NCBI RefSeq assembly: GCF_018531465.1
Contig: NZ_JAHDTF010000001.1
Span: 62,001 to 126,000 of the forward strand
DNA length: 64,000 nt
Reading direction: 5' to 3'
From: Sphaerisporangium fuscum
Lineage (GTDB): Bacteria; Actinomycetota; Actinomycetes; Streptosporangiales; Streptosporangiaceae
The notes beneath the pieces were generated by a model. It worked only from the letters and a program-made list of their open reading frames with translations, was not told where the DNA came from and searched no databases. A program made the translations under genes and the position numbers. Positions 15,354 to 25,383 of the stretch are shown here, in pieces (positions within the stretch are counted from its first letter, which is position 1; the number at the start of each line of letters is the position of its first letter).

Positions 15354-16831
15354 GCACCGTCCCGACCAAGCTTGAGCACTACATCGACGGGGCGCACGTG
15401 CCCAGCGTCTCGGGTGCGACCTTCACGGCCCTGGAGCCGGCGACCAACGAGCCTTACCTGACCGTGGCGGCGGGTGGTCCGGAGGACGTCGCCGCCGCCG
15501 TGGCCGCCGCCCGCAAGGCCTTCACCGACGGCCCCTGGCCCCGGATGACCGGCGACGAGCGCGCGGGGGTGCTGCGGAGGATCGCCACGGCGATCGAGTC
15601 GCTCGACGAGCGCATCGCCACCCTCGAATGCCGCGACACCGGCCTGCCCATCACGCAGGCGCGCGGGCAGGCCAGGCGGGCCGCGCACAACTTCCGCTTC
15701 TTCGCCGACGTGATCACCACGCTGGGCGAGGACGTCTACCGGGTCGGTTCCGCCCAGCTCAACTACGTGGTGCGCAAGCCGGTGGGGGTGGCCGGGCTGA
15801 TCACCCCGTGGAACACCCCGTTCATGCTGGAGACGTGGAAGCTCGCGCCGGCGCTCGCGGCCGGGTGCCCGGTGGTGCTGAAGCCGGCCGAGTGGTCCCC
15901 GCTGTCGGCGAGCCTGCTGCCCGGGATCATGGAGGAGGCGGGGCTGCCCGCCGGGGTGTTCAACCTGGTGCACGGCATCGGCGAGGAGGCGGGGGCCGCC
16001 CTGGTGGCACACCCCGACGTGCCGGTGATCTCCTTCACCGGGGAGACCGGGACCGGACGTACGATCATGCGTTCGGCCGCCGACGACCTGAAGACCCTCT
16101 CGATGGAGCTCGGCGGCAAGTCGCCTCTGGTGATCTTCGACGACGCCGATCTCGACCGGGCGCTGGACGCCGCCGTCTTCGGGGTCTTCTCGCTCAACGG
16201 CGAGCGCTGCACGGCGAGCTCCCGCGTGCTGGTGCAGGACACGATCTACGACGAGTTCGTGTCGCGGCTGGCCGAGCGCGCCTCCCGGGTGCGGGTGGGC
16301 GCGCCGGACGACCCGTCCACTGAGCTGGGCGCGCTCATCCACCCCGAGCACTACGAGCGGGTCATGCAGTACCTGCGCGTGGGTGTGGAGCAGGGCGCCC
16401 GCCTGGTCGCCGGGGGTTCCCGGCCCGAGCACCTGCCGGCGGGCAACTTCCTGTCCGCCACGGTCTTCGCCGACGTCACACCGGACATGCGGATCTTCCA
16501 GGAGGAGATCTTCGGCCCGGTCGTCTGCGTGACCCCGTTCACGACCGAGGTGGAGGCCGTGGAACTGGCCAACGCCACCCGGTACGGCCTGGCCGCCTAC
16601 CTGTGGACCAACGACCTGCGCCGCGCCCACCGGCTCGCCCAGGCCATCGAGGCCGGCATGCTCTGGGTCAACTCCCAGAACGTCCGCGACCTGCGCACGC
16701 CGTTCGGCGGGGTCAAGGCCAGCGGCCTGGGCCGCGAGGGCGGGCGGCACAGCATCGACGTCTACACCGAGTCGCACATCGTCCATGTGGCGACCGAGGA
16801 CCTGCCGGTTCCCCGGTTCGGCGCGGCCTGA
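15350..16831 (+). CDS. hpaE: 5-carboxymethyl-2-hydroxymuconate semialdehyde dehydrogenase
   Basis: This 493-residue NAD-dependent aldehyde dehydrogenase has LITPWNTPFML (Asn of the oxyanion site), LKPAEWSPLSA (cofactor Lys), SFTGETGTGR, SMELGGKSPL (general-base Glu), NGERCTASSR (catalytic Cys) and FQEEIFGPVV. NGERCTASSR and the LNYVVRKPVGVAGLITPWN region fit the HpaE branch of the superfamily. It oxidises the dioxygenase product to 5-carboxymethyl-2-hydroxymuconate. The start overlaps the hpaI stop (ATGA). The gene ends the operon and is followed by two hairpins. Confidence 0.9.
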   Translation: MSTVPTKLEHYIDGAHVPSVSGATFTALEPATNEPYLTVAAGGPEDVAAAVAAARKAFTDGPWPRMTGDERAGVLRRIATAIESLDERIATLECRDTGLPITQARGQARRAAHNFRFFADVITTLGEDVYRVGSAQLNYVVRKPVGVAGLITPWNTPFMLETWKLAPALAAGCPVVLKPAEWSPLSASLLPGIMEEAGLPAGVFNLVHGIGEEAGAALVAHPDVPVISFTGETGTGRTIMRSAADDLKTLSMELGGKSPLVIFDDADLDRALDAAVFGVFSLNGERCTASSRVLVQDTIYDEFVSRLAERASRVRVGAPDDPSTELGALIHPEHYERVMQYLRVGVEQGARLVAGGSRPEHLPAGNFLSATVFADVTPDMRIFQEEIFGPVVCVTPFTTEVEAVELANATRYGLAAYLWTNDLRRAHRLAQAIEAGMLWVNSQNVRDLRTPFGGVKASGLGREGGRHSIDVYTESHIVHVATEDLPVPRFGAA

Positions 16832-16844
16832 CCCGGCGGCCGGG

Positions 16845-16881
16845 GTGCCGTACGGCCGGTGGCGCCGCCGCCGTACGGCAC
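16845..16881. terminator. Perfect 12-bp hairpin downstream of hpaE
   Basis: GTGCCGTACGGC (16845-16856) and GCCGTACGGCAC (16870-16881) are exact inverted repeats with a 13-nt loop. There is no T tract, so it may protect the mRNA end or act together with the next hairpin. Confidence 0.5.
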
Positions 16882-16965
16882 GGTCGCCTTCGGCCGCCGG
16901 CGACGAAGGGTGGCGGAGGTGCGGGCCCGGACGAGATCTTCCGGGTCGCCATCTCCTTTTCGGCT

Positions 16966-17010
16966 CCGCTGGATATGGTCGCGGCCGCGGCGACCGTATC
17001 CAGCGGTTTT
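16966..17010 (+). terminator. Rho-independent terminator of the hpaG-hpaI-hpaE operon
   Basis: Sixteen-base arms (16966-16981 and 16991-17006) pair with one mismatch around a 9-nt GC-rich loop and are followed by TTTT. It lies about 135 bp after hpaE. Confidence 0.75.
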
Positions 17011-17096
17011 CCGTTTTCGGACAATTAAAAACGTCACATAATTGGTCCTGGGCTCCCAAAACAATTGCCTGGAATACCGGCTGGTAGGCGGGGGTT

Positions 17097-18164
17097 GTGC
17101 CCCTTGTGACTGATCTGATCCGCGGTGTCGCCCGAGGCGAGTCTCCCGTCCCGCTGTCCATCCTCGACCTCGCCACCGTCGGCGCCGGCTCCACGCCCGC
17201 CGAGGCGCTGCGGACCACCACCGAGCTGGCCCGCCGAGCCGAGGAGTGGGGGTACCACCGGTTCTGGGTGGCCGAGCACCACGGCATGCCGGGTGTCGCC
17301 AGTTCGTCCCCGGCCGTGATCCTCGCCCATCTCGGGGCCGCGACGAGCGAGATCCGGCTCGGCTCCGGCGGGGTGATGCTCCCGAACCACGCCCCGCTCG
17401 TCATCGCCGAGCAGTTCGGCACCCTGCACGCCCTGCACCCCGGGCGCATCGACCTCGGGCTCGGTCGCGCCCCGGGCACCGACCAGGCGACCGCGCGGGC
17501 GCTGCGCCGCTCCGCCACGCCGGACGCCGACGACTTCCCGCAGCAGCTGGCCGAGCTGACCGCCTTCCTCGACCACGCCCACCCGGCCGGGCATCCGTAC
17601 GAGCACATCAGGGCGATCCCCGGCGAGGCGAGCGCCCCGGGCTCGGGCCGTCCCCCGATCTGGCTGCTCGGCTCCAGCGGCTTCAGCGCCCAGCTCGCCG
17701 GGCTGCTCGGGCTGCCGTTCGCCTTCGCCCACCACTTCAGCGCGGCGAACACCCTGCCCGCCCTGGAGATCTACCGCACGGCGTTCCAGCCCTCACAGGT
17801 GCTGGAGAAGCCGTACGCGATGATCGGCGTGAGCGCGTTCGCGGCCGACACCGCGGAGGAGGCGCTGCGCAGGGTACGCACCGGCGCGCTCGGCATGCTG
17901 CGGCTGCGGCGCGGGGCGCCCACCCCCCTGCCGACCCCGGAGGAGGCGGAGGCCTACCTTTACAGCCCCATCGAGCAGCAGTTCGTCGACGACTGGCTGT
18001 CGAACGTCGTGTACGGCGAGCCGCAGGCCGTCCGGGCGGGCCTGGACGCGCTGCGCGAGCGCACCGGGGTGGACGAGCTGATGATCACCGCGAACGTCCA
18101 CGGCGGGGAGGCGCGCCTGCGCTCGTACGAGCTGATCGCCTCCGCCTACGGCATGAAGCGCTGA
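17097..18164 (+). CDS. Luciferase-like flavin monooxygenase (LLM class)
   Basis: This 355-residue TIM-barrel flavoprotein is of the bacterial-luciferase-like type. [12 protein letters not shown] and [11 protein letters not shown] are classic for the short-gene LLM group (EHH near residue 57), followed by [26 protein letters not shown] and [14 protein letters not shown]. It uses FMN or F420; the GRAPGTD-type loop is more often FMN/alkanal-like. The GTG start at 17097 has a G-rich upstream run. It follows the operon terminator and so is probably transcribed alone. A link to the aromatic locus is not shown. Confidence 0.85.
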   Translation: MPLVTDLIRGVARGESPVPLSILDLATVGAGSTPAEALRTTTELARRAEEWGYHRFWVAEHHGMPGVASSSPAVILAHLGAATSEIRLGSGGVMLPNHAPLVIAEQFGTLHALHPGRIDLGLGRAPGTDQATARALRRSATPDADDFPQQLAELTAFLDHAHPAGHPYEHIRAIPGEASAPGSGRPPIWLLGSSGFSAQLAGLLGLPFAFAHHFSAANTLPALEIYRTAFQPSQVLEKPYAMIGVSAFAADTAEEALRRVRTGALGMLRLRRGAPTPLPTPEEAEAYLYSPIEQQFVDDWLSNVVYGEPQAVRAGLDALRERTGVDELMITANVHGGEARLRSYELIASAYGMKR

Positions 18165-18389
18165 CCGGCGCCGGGTAACGGTCCCGTAACGCATCCCTGG
18201 GTCGCGTGCGTCCGCACGCGGCCCCCTCGCATGTCGGGAAGCCGCTCTGTCCGGCCCCGACGCGCGCCCGCGATCTCCGCGCCCCCGCTCATCACCCCCG
18301 CGGCGACTCTGACAGACACCTTTCTTCCCATGGAATATCTCCGTAACATCGCCTCCAGACCGGCGTGGAACATTTGTCGGAAACATCTG

Positions 18390-18419
18390 TTGACACGGAA
18401 GAAACACTGTTATTGTAAT
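18390..18419 (+). promoter_or_regulatory. Likely promoter of the CebR-like gene
   Basis: TTGACA at 18390-18395 is a good -35 match. TATTGT (18411-18416) or TGTAAT (18414-18419) can serve as -10 with 15- or 18-bp spacing. The operator begins at the end of this -10 region, which suits autorepression. Confidence 0.6.
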
Positions 18420-18432
18420 GGGAGCGCTCCCA
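18419..18432. promoter_or_regulatory. CebR/CelR operator (TGGGAGCGCTCCCA)
   Basis: This perfect 14-bp palindrome is identical to the site described for the cellulase repressor CelR of Thermobifida and CebR of Streptomyces. It lies 38 bp before the LacI start codon, over the -10 or transcription start, and recurs at 25279 and 25406. Confidence 0.88.
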
Positions 18433-18469
18433 CGCCTTCGCGAAATACCTTGAAAGCGGAGGAAGCCGC

Positions 18470-19477
18470 ATGGCTGACCAGCCCACGCTTGCCCAGGTAG
18501 CAGCCGAAGCAGGGGTCTCCCCCGCCACGGCCTCACGAGTGCTCACCGGTTCGGTCCGGGTGAGCACCTCGACCCGCCGTCAGGTCCACGACGCGATGTC
18601 ACGTCTGGGGTACGTGCGGCACCGCGCGCCCCGGGGCACCTCGGTCCGCCGATCGGACCAGCTCGTCGCGGCGGTGATCTGCGAGCACACCCAGCGCATG
18701 TTCGCCGAGCCGTTCTACGCAAGGCTCCTGTCCGCGGCCGACGAGGTCTTCAGCGGCTACGGCGTGCCGTTCGTCGTGATGACCGCCACGCCCGCCACCT
18801 CGACGATCGCCGCCCCGCCGCTCGTCACCGGTTCCTTCGACGGCGTGCTGCTCGCGGGCGCCCGGGAGCGACATCCTCTGGCCGTCACCCTCGCCGCCTC
18901 CGGGATCGCGGTGCGCAGCGCCGGGCGTCCACCGGACGGCGTCGACCTGCCCTTCGTCGACATGGACAACCGCGATGGGGCGCGGCAGGCGGCCGAGCAC
19001 CTCCTGCTCACCAACCGCAGGGCGATCACCGTGATCGCCGGGCCGCCCACGCTGCCCGGCGCCCGCGACCGCCTCGACGGCTTCCTGCGCACCCTGCACG
19101 CGGCCGGCATGACCGACGTGCCGGTGGCGTACGGCGACTTCACCCACGCCTCAGGCGCCCACGCCATGCAGTGGCTCCTGCAGCGGTCCCCGCACCTGGA
19201 CGCGGTCTTCGCCGCCTCCGACCCGATGGCGGCCGGGGCCATGCAGGCCCTGCGCCGGGCCGGGCGCCGCGTGCCCGACGACGTGGCGGTGATCGGGTTC
19301 GACGACGCCCCCCTGGCCAGGCACACCTCCCCGACGCTGACCACCGTCCGCCAGCCGGTGGAGGAGCTGGCGATGCTCGCCGCCCGGATGCTGCTGATGT
19401 CGATCACCTCGGAATCCGACGTCCCGCACGGCAACCCCATACTGCCCACGGAGCTGGTCGTACGTGAATCAACTTGA
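18470..19477 (+). CDS. cebR: LacI-family repressor of cellulose utilisation (CebR/CelR-like)
   Basis: This 335-residue LacI regulator has an N-terminal HTH (TLAQVAAEAGVSPATASRVL) and the hinge-helix region RHRAP. Its ligand domain is periplasmic-binding-like, with VDMDNRDGARQA, VIAGPPTLPGARDR and VIGFDDAPLARHTSPTLTTV. GGAGG precedes the ATG by 7 nt. Its own promoter carries the CelR/CebR palindrome, and two more copies lie at the GH48 gene, so a cellobiose-relieved repressor is the natural reading. Unusually it is not beside a cebEFG transporter but heads a cluster of secreted hydrolases. Its stop overlaps a possible GTG start of the following kinase. Confidence 0.85.
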   Translation: MADQPTLAQVAAEAGVSPATASRVLTGSVRVSTSTRRQVHDAMSRLGYVRHRAPRGTSVRRSDQLVAAVICEHTQRMFAEPFYARLLSAADEVFSGYGVPFVVMTATPATSTIAAPPLVTGSFDGVLLAGARERHPLAVTLAASGIAVRSAGRPPDGVDLPFVDMDNRDGARQAAEHLLLTNRRAITVIAGPPTLPGARDRLDGFLRTLHAAGMTDVPVAYGDFTHASGAHAMQWLLQRSPHLDAVFAASDPMAAGAMQALRRAGRRVPDDVAVIGFDDAPLARHTSPTLTTVRQPVEELAMLAARMLLMSITSESDVPHGNPILPTELVVREST

Positions 19478-19487
19478 TTCGGGGGAG

Positions 19488-20876
19488 ATGCGGGAAGGCG
19501 ACGTGCTCACGCGCAGATACCGGCTCGTGGAACGCATCGCCTCGGGCGGGATGTCCGCCATCTGGCGGGCCTTCGACCAGTCCCTGCACCGGACCGTCGC
19601 CATCAAGCTGCTCGACGGCAGCGTCGGCGGCGACCACGGCGGCCGCGAGCTCATCCGGAGGGAGGCGCGGGCGACCGCGCGCCTGCTCCACCCGGACGCG
19701 ATCGAGGTCTACGACTACGGCGAGACGGTCACGACGCGCGGGAGGCTGGCGGCGTACGTCGTCATGCGGCTGCTCGACGGGCGGCCGCTGTCGGAGCGGA
19801 TCGCCGAGGGGCCCCTGCCCTGGCGCGAGGCGGCCGTGATCGGGACGCGCGTGGCCCGGGTGCTCGCCGCGGCCCATCAGCGCGGCATCGTCCACCGCGA
19901 CGTCACCGCCGAGAACGTCCTGCTCACCCCCGAGGGCGCCAAGCTGCTCGACTTCGGGATAGCGGCGTTCGTCGGCGAGCAGGTGGACCAGCGGCTGGCC
20001 GACTTCGGCACGCCCCCGTACGTGGCGCCCGAGCGTCTCACCAGCGCCCCCGTGCACCCCGCCGTCGATGTGTACGGCCTCGGCGTGCTGCTGTACGAGA
20101 TGCTCACCGGCGCGCTGCCCTACCCGGAGACCACCTGGGAGGCACTGGAGGCCGCGCAGCGGAGCGGGCCTCCCCCGGCCCCCGCGGGCGTGCCCGGCCT
20201 GCCCCCAGAAGTGGTCACCCTGTGCCGGAGCTGCCTGGCCCAGGACCCGGAGGACCGCCCGAGCGCGCAGCACGCGGCGGAGATCCTCACCGCGTCGCTG
20301 AGCGCCCCGCTCATCCCGGCGCGGGAGACGGCCGCGTGGATCCGGCGCGTGCGGGTGGCCTCCCTGGTCGCCGCCGCGCTGGCCACCTGGACCGCCACCC
20401 TGCTGTGGATGCGGCCCGGCTCACCGCTCCCGGCGACGACGGCCCTGAACACGCCGGCGGCCGGGGCGGGGCCGGTGTCCACCGCCCCGTCCCCCTCACC
20501 GGCGCGCGGGAAGGAGACGGACGCCACGCAGGTCCGTGAGCGGGAGCCGGTGACGGCGCCCACCCTCTCGCGGACGCGGACGGCCGCACCCGCCGCGACC
20601 CGGTCGGTCCCCACGCTCGGCCAGGCGGTCGGCCGGTTCGACGCCGCCATCGCCGCCGGCGAGAGCAGCGGGGAAATCCGCGCCGACGTCGCCCTCGACC
20701 TTCGCCAGGTCCTGCACAACCTCCTGCGGTCACCGGACGCCCCGGGCGACGGCATCGCGAGCGTCCGCCGCAAGCTCGACGACCGCACCCGTGAGGGAGG
20801 CCTCTCACCCCAGGCGCGCGAGCGACTGGAACAGAGCCTCACGCTCATCGGGAACGCCCTGCAGAAGGCCGCCTGA
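19488..20876 (+). CDS. Transmembrane Ser/Thr protein kinase (Hanks type)
   Basis: About 462 residues. The kinase domain (about 8-275) has glycine loop IASGGMSAIW, VAIKLL Lys, catalytic loop VHRDVTAENVLL (LK replaced by VT), LDFGIAAF and TPPYVAPE. The activation segment is short. One membrane helix follows (VASLVAAALATWTATLLW, about 287-304), then a Ser/Thr/Pro-rich stretch and an external helical domain of about 80 residues (GRFDAAIAAGESSGEI to the end) that I do not recognise. The start may be ATG 19488 or GTG 19464; the latter overlaps the LacI stop, suggesting co-expression with the cellulase repressor. The outer domain could sense wall or substrate fragments, which is speculation. Confidence 0.85.
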   Translation: MREGDVLTRRYRLVERIASGGMSAIWRAFDQSLHRTVAIKLLDGSVGGDHGGRELIRREARATARLLHPDAIEVYDYGETVTTRGRLAAYVVMRLLDGRPLSERIAEGPLPWREAAVIGTRVARVLAAAHQRGIVHRDVTAENVLLTPEGAKLLDFGIAAFVGEQVDQRLADFGTPPYVAPERLTSAPVHPAVDVYGLGVLLYEMLTGALPYPETTWEALEAAQRSGPPPAPAGVPGLPPEVVTLCRSCLAQDPEDRPSAQHAAEILTASLSAPLIPARETAAWIRRVRVASLVAAALATWTATLLWMRPGSPLPATTALNTPAAGAGPVSTAPSPSPARGKETDATQVREREPVTAPTLSRTRTAAPAATRSVPTLGQAVGRFDAAIAAGESSGEIRADVALDLRQVLHNLLRSPDAPGDGIASVRRKLDDRTREGGLSPQARERLEQSLTLIGNALQKAA

Positions 20877-20921
20877 GCCGGAGGAGCGTGGCTCCGCCGT
20901 CTTCTCTTTCCGCTGGTGGAG

Positions 20922-20957
20922 CCGGACCGCCGCCCGGGAATCCCGGCGGCGGTCCGG
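20922..20957 (+). terminator. Strong hairpin after the Ser/Thr kinase
   Basis: CCGGACCGCCGCC (20922-20934) pairs perfectly with GGCGGCGGTCCGG (20945-20957). The 10-nt loop can itself pair GGGA with TCCC. There is no T run. Confidence 0.55.
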
Positions 20958-20968
20958 CGGGCCTGGAT

Positions 20969-20977
20969 GAAAGTTAC
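20969..20977. promoter_or_regulatory. GAAAGTTAC element upstream of GH5
   Basis: A one-base variant of the GAAAGTTTC motif found upstream of the GH48, GH10 and GH3 genes, here about 150 bp before the GH5 start. Confidence 0.4.
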
Positions 20978-21051
20978 ATGCGACCGCCCAGGTCACCGGG
21001 GGAACGAGGGCGACGGCGGTTGACGCGCCGGAAAGCCGCGCCGAAGCATGA

Positions 21052-22707
<1,656 letters not shown>

Positions 22708-22727
22708 CGACCTGACCCCTCCACCCA

Positions 22728-22759
22728 GGGCGTGCCGCATTCCGCGGCACGCCCTTTTT
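22728..22759 (+). terminator. Rho-independent terminator after GH5
   Basis: GGGCGTGCCGC (22728-22738) pairs perfectly with GCGGCACGCCC (22744-22754) around a 5-nt loop, and five T follow. Confidence 0.9.
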
Positions 22760-23022
22760 CGTTTTCGAGACCTTCCTCGCCGCCGGGAGAACATCGCCCG
22801 GCGCGAATTTCCCAACCGAGGCTGAAAGCGGGCCAGCGCGACCAACACCTCTGTTCAGCTGCAGCGGGTGACATTTCCATTTTATACGCAGATAGAGCGG
22901 GCGTTAAATTTTCCGCATGTCGCATACGGATAACGACGGCAAAGGTCAGTACGGTGGGTTCACGAGGCGCATCATCGGCAATGCGTTTTCACATAGCAAT
23001 ACCACAAGCAAAGGACCGCTTT

Positions 23023-24552
23023 ATGAAACATGCCAGTCGGCCTCGTGTCGGGGCACGACATTTCGTTCGTTCCTTGCTGGCTGGGGCCATCACGGCGAGC
23101 GTGGCGATGTGGATCGTCGCCGCCACGCCCAACTCGGCGAGCGCGCAGGCGACCCCGGTGAACCTCGGCGGGGCCGGCTCCTTCGCGGTTCTGGCCGGAT
23201 CTTCGATCACCAACACCGGCGCCACCACCGTCACCGGCGATGTAGGCGTGTCCCCGGGTGCCACGATCTCGGGCCTGCCGACCAACTCGGTCAACGGGAC
23301 GATCCATCTCGGCGATTTCGTGGCCCAGCAGGCGCAGGCCGACACGTCGGCCGCCTACACCGACCTCACCACGCGGACGCTCACCAGCTCGATCGCCTCA
23401 GGGCTGGGGGGGCAGACGCTGAACGCGGGCGTGTACGACACCCAGGGCGGGGTCTTCACCCTCAACGGCACCCTCACTCTCAACGGCCAGGGTGACCCGG
23501 ACGCCGTCTTCGTCATCCGGGGGTCGAGCCTCACCACCGGAGCCGGTAGCTCGATCGTGCTGACCGGGGGCGCCCGGGCCTGCAACGTGTTCTTCGCGTT
23601 GAGCACGGGGGCGACCCTGACCAGCCCGTCGACCTTCCGCGGCAACATCCTGCTCAGGCCCTCGCCGACGGCGGGCGGTTCCATCGCCGTGGGCGCCGGC
23701 GTCACCGTCGTCGGCCGGCTGCTCGCCAACGGCGCGAGCACCACCGTGAGCCTGAACAGCGACACCATCACGCGACCCGAGGTCTGCGACCCGGTGCCGC
23801 CGACCGGCCGAGGCACCACCACGACGCTGACGACGACGTGCTCCTCCACGGGACCCGGCAGCCCGCTGACGGTCACCGCGACCGTGCACAGGGCCGGCGA
23901 CCTGCCCGTCACCTCCGGTCAGGTGGCCTTCCTCGTCGACGGCACCAGCGTGGGCACCGGCAGCCTCGACGCCCAGGGACACGCCGGCCTGCCGATCAGT
24001 GCCCTGACCCAGGGCCAGCACTCCATCGTCGCCTCCTACCCCGGCTCGGCCACGCTCGACCCGAGCTTCTCCCAGCCCGTCACCGTGCTGATCGGCCCGG
24101 ACGGCCGATGCCTGAAGGAGGAGCCCTGCGACGAACACAAGAAGGGCGAGCACAAGAGGGACGAGCACAAGAAGGACGACGGCAAAAAGGACGATCCCAA
24201 GACCGACCCGGCCAAAACCGACGAGGTCAAGAAGGACGACAACGGCGAGCAGCCCAAGGCCGAAGTCACCGAGGTCGACCACGTCAAGCCCACCGACCGC
24301 AAGCGCCGGCATGAGCGTCACGACCGCCACCGCGACCACAAGCGCCTGGTGACCGTGCAGACCCTGCACACCCTCGAAGGCGTGCTCGGCGAGCACGGAG
24401 GCGGCGGCAGCCACGGCCACTGGGACCGCTGGTCGGCCCACCACCACGCACCCCACTACTACAAGCACTACAAGCAGCACTACAACAAGCCATACGCCAA
24501 AAAGCACCACTACCAAGCGGCACAACGCCCACGCGTCGCCGTCACCGGCTGA
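23023..24552 (+). CDS. Secreted ice-binding-fold (DUF3494) protein with Ig-like domain and charged His/Tyr-rich tail
   Basis: This 509-residue protein has a signal peptide (about 1-42, SASAQA). An ice-binding/DUF3494 beta-solenoid (about 45-250) carries SFAVLAGSSITNTG, GDVGVSPGA and DAVFVIRGSSLTTG. One Ig-like repeat (about 255-355) follows, with GQVAFLVDGTSVGTGSL. The tail starts with a Lys/Asp block (DEHKKGEHKRDEHKKDD and similar) and ends in a His/Tyr/Lys-rich stretch (SAHHHAPHYYKHYKQHY). DUF3494 proteins bind ice or act as adhesins; a mesophile with a tail like this suggests surface or polymer binding. AAAGGA is 7 nt before the ATG. The preceding 263 nt (22760-23022) hold no gene and become AT-richer near the start. 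Confidence 0.85.
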   Translation: MKHASRPRVGARHFVRSLLAGAITASVAMWIVAATPNSASAQATPVNLGGAGSFAVLAGSSITNTGATTVTGDVGVSPGATISGLPTNSVNGTIHLGDFVAQQAQADTSAAYTDLTTRTLTSSIASGLGGQTLNAGVYDTQGGVFTLNGTLTLNGQGDPDAVFVIRGSSLTTGAGSSIVLTGGARACNVFFALSTGATLTSPSTFRGNILLRPSPTAGGSIAVGAGVTVVGRLLANGASTTVSLNSDTITRPEVCDPVPPTGRGTTTTLTTTCSSTGPGSPLTVTATVHRAGDLPVTSGQVAFLVDGTSVGTGSLDAQGHAGLPISALTQGQHSIVASYPGSATLDPSFSQPVTVLIGPDGRCLKEEPCDEHKKGEHKRDEHKKDDGKKDDPKTDPAKTDEVKKDDNGEQPKAEVTEVDHVKPTDRKRRHERHDRHRDHKRLVTVQTLHTLEGVLGEHGGGGSHGHWDRWSAHHHAPHYYKHYKQHYNKPYAKKHHYQAAQRPRVAVTG

Positions 24553-24573
24553 CCACACAGCCCGAACGCCGAA

Positions 24574-24602
24574 GGGCCCGTCCGATCGTCTCGGACGGGC
24601 CC
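24574..24602. terminator. Hairpin terminator after the DUF3494 gene
   Basis: GGGCCCGTCCGA (24574-24585) and TCGGACGGGCCC (24591-24602) pair perfectly around a 5-nt loop. It lies between convergent genes and could serve both. Confidence 0.75.
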
Positions 24603-24691
24603 CTCGCATGCAGACCTTCTCGCAGAGGTCACTGTCATGTGGTCGTTCTCACTCGTTTCTGTCTTGTCCGGCGGGCCGGGCCCTGACCGAC

Positions 24692-24907
24692 TCAGACGGG
24701 GTGGTCGTCACCCTCCTCCGGGGCGACCGGGGCGTCTCCTCGTCGGCGGCGGTCGAACTCCTCCTCCAGCTCCTTCTGGCGTGACGTGAAGTCGTCCAGG
24801 GCATCGTCGGAACCGCGCAGCAGCGTCTCGGTCCATGATTCCTCGAGCTGTTCGAGCTCGGCGCGCAGATCTCGCACGCTCAGGTTTCTCGGATCGGATC
24901 TGTTCAT
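24692..24907 (-). CDS. Small acidic helical protein, unknown
   Basis: This 71-residue protein starts NRSDPRNLSVRDLRAEL. It is almost all charged and helical (ELEQLEESWTETLL, SRQKELEEEFDRRRRG), with a short acidic end (EEGDDHPV). The heptad-like Leu/Glu pattern suggests a coiled coil. AGGTGGAG lies 2 nt before the ATG, a strong ribosome site for so small a gene. It is transcribed away from the GH48 promoter region. I do not recognise the family. Confidence 0.65.
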   Translation of the reverse strand: MNRSDPRNLSVRDLRAELEQLEESWTETLLRGSDDALDDFTSRQKELEEEFDRRRRGDAPVAPEEGDDHPV

Positions 24908-25140
24908 AACTCCACCTTGTACCCGGCACCCCGAATCCGTCACCCCATGACAAAGCGGGATATCTCACACTGAAGACCGGCCCACGACGGCGGAGACCAT
25001 CCGTTTCCCCGGCGCCACCTGGACGAACGCATGATCCTCTGACCTGCGGATACGTCAGCGAGAAGTCGTACTCTCCCCAGAAGAGGAGGAGGACGGGACT
25101 CCGACGGAAGATCACCGAGCGCCGGCCCTCATCGGCCGGT

Positions 25141-25149
25141 GAAAGTTTC
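25141..25149. promoter_or_regulatory. GAAAGTTTC element upstream of GH48
   Basis: An exact copy of the GAAA-N-TTTC near-palindrome shared by the CBM2 hydrolase genes, here about 240 bp before the start codon and 130 bp before the CebR operator. Confidence 0.5.
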
Positions 25150-25278
25150 AGGCGACCCGCCACTCCGCCCTCGGCGGCGGGCCGAGAAGGTCCAGGCTGG
25201 CGACGCCCGGGCCGTCCCGGGCCCGAAATCCGCCCGGCACGTCATTGACATCTTTCGCACACCTACCAGAATCCGATG

Positions 25279-25292
25279 TGGGAGCGCTCCCA
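25279..25292. promoter_or_regulatory. CebR/CelR operator upstream of GH48 (TGGGAGCGCTCCCA)
   Basis: A perfect 14-bp palindrome identical to the one at 18419, about 92 bp before the GH48 start codon. It is expected to bind the LacI protein at 18470-19477 and be released by cellobiose. Confidence 0.88.
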
Positions 25293-25383
25293 CTGATCTC
25301 ACCTTCCCCATCCGGTACGAGACCGACGCTGCGCCACCGTCTGCACCTTCCATCGCCTTCGCACCCCTTGGAGTACGTCCAGA

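Larger units (their letters stand above)
18165..18469. other. Intergenic region with hairpin and LacI promoter
   Basis: The left part holds a GC-rich hairpin (CGCGTGCG 18203-18210 and CGCACGCG 18213-18220, 2-nt loop) with no T tract. The right part is AT-richer and carries the promoter of the LacI gene. I see no coding signal. Confidence 0.6.
24908..25383. other. Long regulatory region upstream of GH48
   Basis: I see no gene in these 476 nt. The region holds GAAAGTTTC at 25141, the CebR palindrome at 25279 and, just inside the coding start, a second CebR site. The right half is AT-richer and likely contains the GH48 promoter; the left end serves the small divergent gene. Confidence 0.6.

Noticed and set aside
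15164..17752. An 862-codon minus-strand open frame across hpaE and the LLM gene
   Set aside because: The translation is low-complexity, crosses a terminator, and overlaps two genes with clear catalytic motifs.
24120..24500. The Lys/Asp and His/Tyr-rich segment considered as a frameshift artefact
   Set aside because: The frame is continuous to a normal stop followed by a good terminator, and alternative frames give Arg-rich shadow sequence.
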